From NCBI GenBank assembly GCA_002794775.1, contig NBAY01000024.1:1-64000 (forward strand): a DNA stretch of 64,000 nt, in the 5' to 3' direction. A model generated the notes under the pieces. The model saw only the letters and a program-made list of their open reading frames with translations, was not told the DNA's origin and did not search any database. Position numbers and translations under genes: made by a program. Each line of letters opens with the position of its first letter. The stretch's first letter is position 1. The DNA is from Porodaedalea pini. Its lineage: Eukaryota > Basidiomycota > Agaricomycetes > Hymenochaetales > Hymenochaetaceae. Of the stretch, positions 1-8,269 are shown piece after piece.

Positions 1-374
1 CCTCCAAAAGTGATGCCCGTCACATCATGCTTGTCGACGTGTGGGACCAGAGCCGGATGGTGAGCTGGAGGTGCCTGCTGTTGCTGTGGGCGTGGCGGAG
101 TCGGGAATGCGTGACCTCGTTGGATGGCCCGGATCTGTTGTTCGCCTCGGTCGATCTTGATGGCCTTCTTCTTCCAGGCGTCATACGTTGTTGGGACTGG
201 CATCGATCTCAGTACTCCACAGACCACCTCGATGTTCATCGCATGCTTCAGGCAGTCACAGATGATGCTGTCGTCCATCAGACCCGCTCTTGTGATGACG
301 ACGTCGAGTTTCTGGAAGAACTCATCAGCGGTGAGGTCCTTCTGAACCTTGGTTCGGAACTCTGCTAGCGCCTT
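1..374 (-). pseudogene. Relic I1: gag fragment (left part, split by element A)
   Basis: This is minus-strand gag of a decayed Ty3/gypsy element. It aligns with the intact gag of A around the segment between the Retrotrans_gag domain and the zinc knuckle (about 1900-2290 in A), with many substitutions. It stops exactly at the 5' LTR of A and resumes at 6619, so the two pieces form one old gag split by A. The rest of the element, including pol and its 3' LTR, lies left of the window. Confidence 0.8.
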
Positions 375-787
375 TGTTAGAACCTGAACTTTCACCTTTT
401 CCTTTATTTTCCTTTTTACCATTTCCTTTATTATATTCGTCCTTTTCATTATATTTACCCATCTTACACAATCATTCCCACACTGCCTTCATTCGTTCCA
501 TTCCCACTCACTATGTAACGTTAGGTAATATAGTCTCGCGGTCGTCGCTATATAAGGTCTCAGGAATCGCATGAACTCCTTGTTCTGCTTTTCCTCTTAC
601 CTCCGCGACGACCTAGGTGAGACTCGTCCCCCTTGTATTAGTCTAGTCTTGTATTAATCCTCTTACCTCCGCGACGACCTAGCCTGAGTAAGCGTGTCCC
701 GAGTCTATGCTCGAGTATAGCACGCCCCAGACAACAGTCAGCCGAGGCCTGCCCAGTCCGAGTCGTCTCCCGGGCTCCCGCCTAACA
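375..787 (+). repeat. 5' LTR of element A
   Basis: The ends are the 6-bp inverted pair TGTTAG and CTAACA. A TATA box (TATATAAG, 549-556) lies about 31 bp upstream of GTTCTGCTTTT (582-592), the likely first bases of the transcript. This places U3 at roughly 375-581 and R/U5 after it. Confidence 0.93.
549..592 (+). promoter_or_regulatory. LTR core promoter and predicted transcript start of element A
   Basis: TATATAAG at 549-556 is followed 26-33 bp later by GTTCTGCTTTT at 582-592. The start site is inferred from TATA spacing and because this 11-mer is the exact complement of the primer-binding site just after the LTR, as expected if the RNA 5' end primes reverse transcription. No transcript data are available here. 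Confidence 0.7.
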
Positions 788-1510
788 TAAAAGCAGAACC
801 CCACCCAGGCTCATCCCCAGCGTACGTCGTCGCTGTCGACTCGCCCCCACCCAGTCTAGAGGAGCACTCCCCTTGACGGATTGGATGTGTAAACTCCCTG
901 AACGACAACCCTCAACCCTGCCCGGACGTTTTCGGACGTTTGTGTATTACGTAAACCTACACCCGACATTTCCCGACCCTGGCTCTTCGCTTCTCCCTCT
1001 GGTGGAGGAACCATCTGACCTGGACGTGGGTAACATACCGTGTACAGTCGTCGACGTCGTTGTCGATTGTGATCTCGGCCGCCTCCTTCCGTTTGGTCAT
1101 CAAACTCGCCGACAAACCTGTCCTTCGTCAGCGTAACGTACATCCGGACAACCAGCCCCTACCTGTTCCCCCCCGACATAGTCAAGATAGATCTCACTGA
1201 GGAACAACAGCGGGCTTTCCCCTCTTCTTCACGCTACGACGCGGAACGCCAATTGTACGTAGCGGACGACAGAAACCACGTCACTCATAATCTCTGGTGG
1301 AGTGACACTAGGCACGCCTGGTACTCGACTGACCCGTCTTCCGGCGAGCGAACTCGTTGGGCGCCTCGACCTCCCCGTGCACCATCATCACCGACAGTCT
1401 CAACATCGTCGGTCGTCCTCCCAAGCGAACCAGGGGGCTATCGTACACCCCGTAGAGACTCGTCACCGCCGACACCCCCTGAGCGCCTGACACATACGCC
1501 CGTACCAGCG
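788..1510 (+). other. Leader / possible 5' coding part of gag, element A
   Basis: This stretch lies between the LTR and the conserved gag ATG. It holds open stretches in three successive frames: from ATG 885 to about 1030, then about 955-1167, then from about 1168 into gag. Similar peptides can be read in the same order from relics I2 and E, so it may be coding, joined by splicing or frameshifting. A run of seven C (1168-1174) sits at the last frame change; the same run has eight in element B. Confidence 0.5.
789..799 (+). other. Self-priming primer-binding site of element A
   Basis: AAAAGCAGAAC begins one base after the LTR end and is the perfect 11-nt reverse complement of GTTCTGCTTTT at 582-592 in the LTR. 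No TGG start of a tRNA-type primer site is present. Tf1 of fission yeast and related chromoviruses prime with the first 11 nt of their own mRNA, and this layout matches. Confidence 0.85.
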
Positions 1511-2578
1511 ATGGCTGAAGGTTTCACTCAAAGGCAACAACAAGAGATCGCAGCGATCGTAGCTGCCGCCTTCACCCGAGCAGCAATGAACGCCCCTGCG
1601 GCCCAAGCTCCAGCTCCCTCGATTGACGTCGCCCGGCCACACGAATTCGCTGGCGGCGATGACTACCTCGACTTCAAGCGCAAAGTCCTACTTTTCGTCT
1701 CGGCGAACCCCACGAGGTATCCCTCATCGTCGAGCAAAATCTATGTCGCCCTCTCTTACCTCAAGGGTGGCAATGTGTCAACGTGGGCGCAAAACTACGT
1801 CCAGGAATTCACAATGAATGGCGTCGTGAGCTTTACGGACGACTGGGCCAAGTTCCAGGAACGACTGGATGCCTCCTTCAATGATCCGAACAGAAAGGAG
1901 AAGGCGCTGAAGAAGTTCCGAGACAAGATCCAGAAGGACCTCTCCGCCGACCAATTCTTCCAGGACCTCGACGTGATCATCAAGGCAGCGGAGCTGAAGG
2001 ACGAAGGCGTCATTTGTGACCGCCTGCAACGCGTGATGAACATCGAGGTAGTCCGCGGCGTGTTGAGGTCGACGCCCGTGCCAACAACGTATGAGGCATG
2101 GAAAAAGAAGGCCATTGAGATTGATCGGGGCGAACAGCAGATTCGCGCCATCCAACGAGGTTGTACATTGCCGTTCACGCCCCGTCCGACGCCGCAACAA
2201 GGACCCCCTGCACGCCGACAGGTAGCAGCCCCGCACGCCGATAAGCGTGACGCGACGGGCGTCACTTTCGGAGGTGCCGGCCAACCGATGGACGTCTTGA
2301 TGAATGAGGCGCAACGAAAGCGCGCGTGCTGGATTTGCGGCGGACTGGGACACTTTAAGGACAAATGTCCGCAGGCAAAGCTGATCATCCAGCGTATGTT
2401 GGAGCTGATGGCACCGGGCGAGCGCCGCCTCATCGCTGATGAGCTCGGTGCGATGAAGGAGTCGGCATTCGAGGAAGTTGTGGACACTCGAAGGTCGACG
2501 GTGGAGGACTATGTGGAGGAAGAAGACAATGACGAAGAGGTCGTCGACTCGCAGGGTTTTGCGAGTGGTCAGGCGTAG
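1511..2578 (+). CDS. gag: Gag polyprotein, element A
   Basis: Structural protein that packages the retrotransposon RNA into virus-like particles. The ATG at 1511 is chosen because the relic copies also start here (MSxGFxQQQ-like peptides); it gives 355 aa. The same frame is open upstream to 1073, so a longer N-terminus rich in Ser, Pro and Thr is possible. A Retrotrans_gag-like core spans about 1640-2090. A CX2CX4HX4C zinc knuckle (CWICGGLGHFKDKC) lies near 2328-2370. The tail is acidic (runs of Glu and Asp) and ends at TAG 2576-2578. The pol frame overlaps the last 46 nt in the -1 frame. Confidence 0.9.
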   Translation: MAEGFTQRQQQEIAAIVAAAFTRAAMNAPAAQAPAPSIDVARPHEFAGGDDYLDFKRKVLLFVSANPTRYPSSSSKIYVALSYLKGGNVSTWAQNYVQEFTMNGVVSFTDDWAKFQERLDASFNDPNRKEKALKKFRDKIQKDLSADQFFQDLDVIIKAAELKDEGVICDRLQRVMNIEVVRGVLRSTPVPTTYEAWKKKAIEIDRGEQQIRAIQRGCTLPFTPRPTPQQGPPARRQVAAPHADKRDATGVTFGGAGQPMDVLMNEAQRKRACWICGGLGHFKDKCPQAKLIIQRMLELMAPGERRLIADELGAMKESAFEEVVDTRRSTVEDYVEEEDNDEEVVDSQGFASGQA

Positions 2579-4953
2579 CCATCGGGGCGACTGACCGAGA
2601 AGAACAAGGGGCTTCGAATCCGGATTCGCTAAAATATAACCAACCATCTGTACAATACATAGATGCAAACGACGTCGATGGTTTTCCCGATTACGAAGTC
2701 CCCACCGGTGTGAACAAAGATGAAGAGTACGAGCAACTGTTCATGAGAGGAACTGGTGGACGCCAGCTGGACCTTCTCCTGACCGTCGAGCATGAAATAG
2801 CGGGTGAGGCGAGAGAGATAGATGCGCATGCCCTTGTGGATTCAGGATGCACGGGATCCTGCATCGACGTCAGGTTCGTCGAGAGGTACGGGTTGAAAAC
2901 GAAACGCTACATTCGACCCCTCACGGTGCTCAACGCCGATGGTACGCACAATGAGGCCGGATTGATCGAGGAGTACGTTGACGTCAAGCTCATGATCGGC
3001 CGTCACCAGGAGAGGATTGTCCTCGCAGTGACATCCCTAGCGTCGTCAAACATCTTCCTAGGGTACGACTGGCTTCGACGTCACAATCCGGAGGTCGACT
3101 GGAAAACGGGTTCGATCAAATTCACCCGCTGTCCAGAAGAATGTACGATCCAGATGGAGACGGTGGAGGACCTAGGCGACATGAAGAAGGTGGTGGAACA
3201 GATGAGGAGAGTGAGTGAGATGCGAATGGACAAGGCGTCCTGGCCCGCATACCTCAACGACTACGCCGACGTTTTCAGCGAAAAAGGTTTCGAGAAGCTG
3301 CCGGAACACCGACCCTGGGACCATGTCATCGACTTGAAGCCCGACTTCAAACCGAGCGACTGTAAGATCTACCCGCTCACGCCAACTGAGCAGCAGTCAC
3401 TCAAGGACTTCCTTGATGAAAATCTGAAGTCGGGTCGCATTCGACGGTCGATATCGCCCATGGCGTCGCCCTTCTTCTTCATTAAGAAGGCCGACAAATC
3501 GCTACGTCCGATCCAGGATTACCGTAAGCTCAATGACGGTACGATCAAGAACAAGTATCCCCTCCCTCTCATTGACGAACTCGTCGACAAGGTCAAGAAA
3601 GCGAAGTACATCACTAAGCTTGACCTTCGCTGGGGGTACTACAATATCCGGATCTGCGAGGGTGACGAATGGAAGGCAGCGTTTCGCACGAACATGGGCC
3701 TCTTCGAACCAACGGTCATGTTTTTTGGCCTTTGCAACACGCCGGCCACATTCCAGGCCTTTGTCAACCACATCTTTAAGGACCTAATCTACGCGAACTT
3801 GATCATCGTATACCTCGACGACATCCTGATCCTCTCGGAAACCATTGAGGAGCATATCGACACATCGAGGCGTGTACTCCAGATCCTCCGAGAAAACGGC
3901 CTGTACCTGAAGCCGGAAAAGTGCGAGTTTGACGCCAAGGTCGTCAAATACCTCGGCCACATCATTGGCAATGGCGAGATCAGGGCTGACCCGGCAAAGA
4001 CGGAGGCAATTGTGAACTGGCCAGTCCCACGGAACCTCAAGGAGCTGCAACAGTTCCTCGGTATGGGAAACTGGCTGAGACGGTTTATTAAGGACTACAG
4101 CAAGGTGGTCCGACCGTTGACGTCGTTAACAGGCAAGAAGGACTGGGTATGGGAGACCGAACAGCAGGAAGCGTTCAAGGAGCTGAGACGACGTCTCTGC
4201 TCACCTCCAGTCCTAGCCATCGCCAATGACGAGGGCCCTTTCCACGTAGAAGCGGATTTGTCGAACTTTGCGCTCGGTGGTGTATTGTTGCAGAAGCAGG
4301 AAGGGAAGTGGAGGGTGATCGCCTACAGGTCAGAGGCACTTGAACCGGCGGAACGAAACTACGAGATCTACGACAAGGAGATGCTCGCGATTGTTTCGGC
4401 ACTCAAGGAGTGGCGACAATATCTCCTTGGCGCTCGCCACAAGATTGAGATCTGGTCTGACCACGCCAACCTCACCTACTTCAGGTCGGTGCAGAAGCTG
4501 AGCTACCGCCAAGCTCGCTGGCGGACCGAACTTGAAGAATTCAACTTCCACCTCGAACACAAGTCGGGCAAGACGATGGGCAAGGCCGACCTGCTATCGC
4601 GCATGGCGGGCTATGATCAGGGCAAGGATGACAACGATGGGGTCGTGTTCATCAAAGACAAGTGGTTGAACCGTGGAGTGGTGCGGACATCGCGCGACGA
4701 GGTGGTGGAACGAGTGGGTGAAGCGCAGAGGGCGCAAGACGAGTCGGAAAGGCCTACGGGTTTGGTGGAGGTCGACGGGTTGTGGCGGATGAAAGGCAAG
4801 GTATATGTTCCATCAACAATAAAGGAGGCCGTGTTGTGGGAGTGCCACGACTCGGTTCTGGCTGGTCATCCGGGAGCGTCGAAGACAGTAGAACTCGTAC
4901 GTCGCGATTTCTGGTGGGCATCGATGTTCTCCGACGTCCGAGCATATGTCTGA
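2533..4953 (+). CDS. pol: Pol part 1, element A: protease, reverse transcriptase, RNase H, start of integrase
   Basis: The frame is open from 2533 and probably made as a Gag-Pol fusion by -1 frameshifting; there is no good ATG near its beginning. The aspartic protease active site DSG has its Asp at 2839-2841. The reverse transcriptase has the YLDD catalytic box at 3811-3822 and an upstream SPFFFIKK motif. RNase H has Asp at 4255-4257, then DKEMLAI and SDHANL motifs. The integrase zinc finger has its His residues at 4846 and 4867, and its two Cys fall after the stop. The ORF ends at TGA 4951-4953, which relic copies do not have at this codon (CAA there). Confidence 0.93.
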   Translation, partial: RRGRRLAGFCEWSGVAIGATDREEQGASNPDSLKYNQPSVQYIDANDVDGFPDYEVPTGVNKDEEYEQLFMRGTGGRQLDLLLTVEHEIAGEAREIDAHALVDSGCTGSCIDVRFVERYGLKTKRYIRPLTVLNADGTHNEAGLIEEYVDVKLMIGRHQERIVLAVTSLASSNIFLGYDWLRRHNPEVDWKTGSIKFTRCPEECTIQMETVEDLGDMKKVVEQMRRVSEMRMDKASWPAYLNDYADVFSEKGFEKLPEHRPWDHVIDLKPDFKPSDCKIYPLTPTEQQSLKDFLDENLKSGRIRRSISPMASPFFFIKKADKSLRPIQDYRKLNDGTIKNKYPLPLIDELVDKVKKAKYITKLDLRWGYYNIRICEGDEWKAAFRTNMGLFEPTVMFFGLCNTPATFQAFVNHIFKDLIYANLIIVYLDDILILSETIEEHIDTSRRVLQILRENGLYLKPEKCEFDAKVVKYLGHIIGNGEIRADPAKTEAIVNWPVPRNLKELQQFLGMGNWLRRFIKDYSKVVRPLTSLTGKKDWVWETEQQEAFKELRRRLCSPPVLAIANDEGPFHVEADLSNFALGGVLLQKQEGKWRVIAYRSEALEPAERNYEIYDKEMLAIVSALKEWRQYLLGARHKIEIWSDHANLTYFRSVQKLSYRQARWRTELEEFNFHLEHKSGKTMGKADLLSRMAGYDQGKDDNDGVVFIKDKWLNRGVVRTSRDEVVERVGEAQRAQDESERPTGLVEVDGLWRMKGKVYVPSTIKEAVLWECHDSVLAGHPGASKTVELVRRDFWWASMFSDVRAYV
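2554..2596 (+). promoter_or_regulatory. Programmed -1 frameshift signal between gag and pol, element A
   Basis: The slippery heptamer GGGTTTT (2554-2560) is phased G_GGT_TTT in the gag frame. After a 6-nt spacer, GGTCAG (2567-2572) can pair with CTGACC (2591-2596) around an 18-nt loop. The shift lies inside the 2533-2578 gag/pol overlap and leads straight into the pol frame. The stem is also found, with the heptamer, in B, D and E; I2 keeps the stem but has GGATTTT. Confidence 0.75.
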
Positions 4954-6123
4954 GGATGCGACCGTTGTCAACGGATGAAAGCCTTAAGAACGTCGAGGTC
5001 TAGACCGCTTCATCCAAATGCTGTCCCTGAAGGACCCTGGGAAATCGTTACGGTCGACCTAATCGGAGAGCTCCCGGACTCCAAGGGACACAATGCTATC
5101 TGCGTCTTCGTGGATAGGTTCTCGAAGCAGATGCACGCAATCCCGACGATGACAAAGCTGCCAGCAGAAGGCATGGCCCAGCTGTACCGCGACCACGTCT
5201 TCCGCCTCCATGGCCTACCGAAGAAGATCATCCACGACCGAGGCACGCAGTTCGATGCGTCGATGATGAAGGAACTATACAAACTTCTGCACATTGAAGG
5301 CAACCCGTCAACAGCGTACCATCCACAGACGGATGGTCAAACGGAACGCGTTAACCAAGAGCTCGAACAGTACCTTCGACTCTTCGTTAACCATCGACAA
5401 TCGGACTGGAAGGACTGGCTCCCCCTCGCAGAGTTCGCATACAACAACCGTGAACACTCAGCAACGAAGATGTCCCCCTTCTACGCGAACACAGGACGTC
5501 ACCCCTTGAGCTTTGACACGACGCGAACCTCATCTGCTAACATGTCAGCGGAAGAATTCGCAAAGCACATCAAGGAGACTCATCGCGTTGCTAAGGACAA
5601 CCTAGTCAAGGCAGCAGAGGACATGAAGCGATACCATGACCGGACAGCAGGAGCTTCGGTGGAGTACAAGGCTGGAGACAAGGTCTTCCTTGATGGGCGA
5701 AACATCAGTATGGACTCGCTGACAAAGAAACTCGCAGACAAATGGTACGGCCCCTTTGACGTCGTCGACAAGATAGGAGCGAGCGCGTACAAGCTCAAAC
5801 TCCCGAAGCGATGGAAAAAGGTCCACCCTGTCTTCAACGAAGCCCTATTGAAACCCGCCGTCAAACCATCCTTTGAAAGTCAGAAGCAACCGCCGCCGCC
5901 GCCGCCAGACATCGTCGACAACGAGGAGGAGTACGAACTCGAGGAAGTCTTAGACTCACGTCTGCACCGAGGGAAACTACAGTACCTTGTCAAGTGGGTC
6001 GGCTACAATGAACCTACTTGGCAGCCTGAGACGGACTTCGGCGAGAACGCGAAGGAGGCGATCGCTGAGTTCTACCTAAAACATCCCGGTGCACCTCGGA
6101 AACTCGACATCCCTCGTCAATGA
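4954..6123 (+). CDS. pol: Pol part 2, element A: integrase core and chromodomain (after in-frame TGA)
   Basis: Same frame as part 1, so it is reached only by reading through TGA 4951-4953 or starting internally (ATG at 4975). It supplies the Cys pair of the zinc finger (4957, 4966), then the D,D35E integrase core: Asp 5056, Asp 5236, Glu 5344. A run of six Pro (about 5890-5907) leads to a chromodomain at about 5920-6090 (EEYELEEVLDSR... YLVKWVGYNEPTWQPE). Chromodomains guide integration to modified histones. The frame ends at TGA 6121-6123, one C to T change from the longer B version, which continues to the LTR edge. Confidence 0.9.
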   Translation, partial: GCDRCQRMKALRTSRSRPLHPNAVPEGPWEIVTVDLIGELPDSKGHNAICVFVDRFSKQMHAIPTMTKLPAEGMAQLYRDHVFRLHGLPKKIIHDRGTQFDASMMKELYKLLHIEGNPSTAYHPQTDGQTERVNQELEQYLRLFVNHRQSDWKDWLPLAEFAYNNREHSATKMSPFYANTGRHPLSFDTTRTSSANMSAEEFAKHIKETHRVAKDNLVKAAEDMKRYHDRTAGASVEYKAGDKVFLDGRNISMDSLTKKLADKWYGPFDVVDKIGASAYKLKLPKRWKKVHPVFNEALLKPAVKPSFESQKQPPPPPPDIVDNEEEYELEEVLDSRLHRGKLQYLVKWVGYNEPTWQPETDFGENAKEAIAEFYLKHPGAPRKLDIPRQ

Positions 6124-6191
6124 CTCCATCCGCTCTTCGTCGACACCGAGCCTGACGACCGCGATCATGGTTGGTCGGGACGCCCAACCTT

Positions 6192-6201
6192 GAAGGGGGG
6201 G
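6192..6201 (+). other. Polypurine tract of element A
   Basis: GAAGGGGGGG lies three bases before the 3' LTR and is the expected plus-strand DNA primer. Relics carry the same G-rich tract in the equivalent place. Confidence 0.8.
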
Positions 6202-6204
6202 TAA

Positions 6205-6618
6205 TGTTAGAACCTGAACTTTCACCTTTTCCTTTATTTTCCTTTTTTACCATTTCCTTTATTATATTCGTCCTTTTCATTATATTTACCCATCTTACAC
6301 AATCATTCCCACACTGCCTTCATTCGTTCCATTCCCACTCACTATGTAACGTTAGGTAATATAGTCTCGCGGTCGTCGCTATATAAGGTCTCAGGAATTG
6401 CATGAACTCCTTGTTCTGCTTTTCCTCTTACCTCCGCGATGACCTAGGTGAGACTCATCCCCCTTGTATTAGTCTAGTCTTGTATTAATCCTCTTACCTC
6501 CGTGACGACCTAGTCTGAGTAAGCGTGTCCCGAGTCTATGCTCGAGTATAGCACGTCCCAGACAACAGTCAGCCGAGGCCTGCCCAGTCCGAGTCGTCTC
6601 CCGGGCTCCCGCCTAACA
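6205..6618 (+). repeat. 3' LTR of element A
   Basis: 414 bp, same ends as the 5' LTR. It carries several extra T or A at positions where the 5' LTR has C or G, four of them at CpG. It is followed by target duplication GCCTT. Confidence 0.93.
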
Positions 6619-7020
6619 GCCTTTTCCTTCCGGTTCAGGTCATCGAATGAGGCATCAAGGCGCTCTTGGAATCTTGTCCAGCTATCAGTGAAGGTCACAA
6701 TGCCAGCTGTTGTTGACTCCTCCACGTACTTCTGCACCCATGTCACCGCATTGCCACCCTTTAGGTAGGAGAGGGCAACATAGATTTTACTTTCCAATGT
6801 GGGGTATCTGTTTGGGTTTGCTGAGATGAAAAGAAGGACCTCACATTTGAAGTCCAGGTAATTGTCACCGCCAGTGAATTCACGTGGCTGGGCAACATTG
6901 ATATTGGGGGTCAGGGTAGCCCCTTGACCTGCCGGGGTGTTTGCTGCAGCAGCAGTGAACACGCCTGCAACGATTGCTGCAATCTGCTCTAGCTGCTGTT
7001 GACTGAAGCCTGTTGACATT
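6619..7020 (-). pseudogene. Relic I1: N-terminal gag fragment (right part)
   Basis: Continuation of the gag broken by element A. Minus-strand frames give a peptide starting MSTGFSQQQLEQIAAIVAG and running through SYLKGGN and FQERLDASFDD, like the intact Gag. Further upstream on the minus strand the leader (to 7729) is also recognisable. Stops and frameshifts make it non-functional. Confidence 0.8.
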
Positions 7021-7729
7021 GTTTTGGGTGTTGGCGTCGAAGGTTCAGGGGGTGTCAATGGTGATGAGTCCCTACAGGTTTCACGGTATGGACCTAGGGT
7101 CAATGGTAACGTCACAGTTGATGTTGATGGTGTGGGTGATGGAGGGACGGCTGGGGACCACCTGGCTCTTTTCCCTTCTGCTGTTGTCGAATACCAATGT
7201 TTGTTGATATTGCTGTACCAGATCTCGTGTATGACGCCACTATTGTCTGTTGCGACGTAACTTGGTCTATCTGGGTTCCACCGTGCTGATGAAGGGAGGG
7301 CTCGATGCTGTTCCTCGGTGATATCTATCTTGTCTAAGACGGCAGGGGATCAGGGATCAGTTGTTCGTTCGATCTAGGGTTATGCCAATGTTGAATGGGT
7401 TCATCGGCAAAATTGATGACGAGGTGGTAGGAGCCGAGCGAGATTACAAACGATAGTGTCATCGAGGCTTGTACTCGTCTAGTCACCCACGTCCACGTCA
7501 GGTGTGTGCTCCACCAAAGGCTAATGCAGAGCGCCAGGGTCGGAAGATGTCAGTTTGAAAGTTTATATAATACACAAACATCCAAAAACGTCTGGGCAGG
7601 GTTGAGGATTGTCGTTTAGGGGGTTTACACTTTGAGTCCATCAAGGGGAGAGCTCCTCTAGACTGAGTGAAGGCAAGTCAACAGTGACGATGCACACTGA
7701 GGATGAGCCTGGGTGAGGTTCTGCTTTTA
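7021..7729 (-). other. Leader region and self-priming site of relic I1
   Basis: Decayed counterpart of the 788-1510 leader of element A. It ends with the primer site GTTCTGCTTTT (plus-strand reading) at 7718-7728, one base from the LTR. No intact gene is seen. Confidence 0.75.
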
Positions 7730-8167
7730 TGTTAGGCGGGAGTCTGGGAAATGACTTGGACTGGGCAGGCCTCAGCTGACTGTTGTCTGGGACGTGCTAT
7801 ACTCGAGTGGGGGCTCGGGACACACTATACTCAGGCTAGGTTGTCATGGAGGTAAGAGGATTAATACAATGTACTCTACTACAGGAGGGGGACACGGTCT
7901 CATCTAGGTCGTCACAGAGGTAAGAGGAAAAGCAGAACAGGTGTTCAGATGCAATTCCTCTTCCTTATATACAGTGATCACCTCGTGAGAACCGGTTGCC
8001 CCATTGTCTATAATTACATAAAGGGAGCAGGATGGAACAAATGAAGGTCATGTGAAAGGAGTGTGGGAAATGATTGAAAAGATGATTAATTATAATGAAA
8101 AGGATCAATTAAAAGAAAAGAAATGATAAAAGGAAAATAAAAGAAAGGAAAAGTTCGAGTCCTGACA
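7730..8167 (-). repeat. LTR shared by relics I1 and I2
   Basis: 438 bp from TGTTAG to CTGACA. On its left is a primer site (7718-7728), so it is the 5' LTR of I1. On its right is the C-rich complement of a polypurine tract (8168-8172) followed by decayed pol 3' end, so it is also the 3' LTR of I2. The primer complement AAAAGCAGAAC lies at 7928-7938 and a TATA box is nearby at about 7974. Confidence 0.85.
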
Positions 8168-8269
8168 CCCCCTCTCAAGGTTGAGCATCCTGACCAACCA
8201 TGGTTGTGGTCATCGGGCTCAGTGTCAATGAAGATCGGATAGAGGCATTGTCATGGAATGTCAAGTTTT

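Larger units (their letters stand above)
375..6618 (+). mobile_element. Element A: full-length Ty3/gypsy chromovirus LTR retrotransposon
   Basis: A complete element with 413/414-bp LTRs (375-787 and 6205-6618) that start TGTTAG and end CTAACA. It is flanked by a 5-bp target duplication GCCTT (370-374 and 6619-6623). Order: LTR, self-priming site, leader, gag, -1 frameshift signal, then protease, reverse transcriptase, RNase H, integrase, chromodomain, polypurine tract and LTR. This order and the C-terminal chromodomain define a chromovirus. The two LTRs differ by one T indel and about six C/T or G/A transitions, so insertion is fairly recent. A in-frame TGA at 4951-4953 interrupts pol. It is nearly identical to element B at 21618-27866. 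Confidence 0.96.

Noticed and set aside
789..799. tRNA-type primer-binding site for element A
   Set aside because: The sequence after the LTR does not start TGG and its perfect complement is found in the LTR itself; self-priming explains it better.
1778..2668. Long minus-strand open frame (296 aa) inside gag of A
   Set aside because: It is the antisense shadow of gag, without recognisable domain, and mirrors codon structure of the true gene; the same shadow occurs in B.
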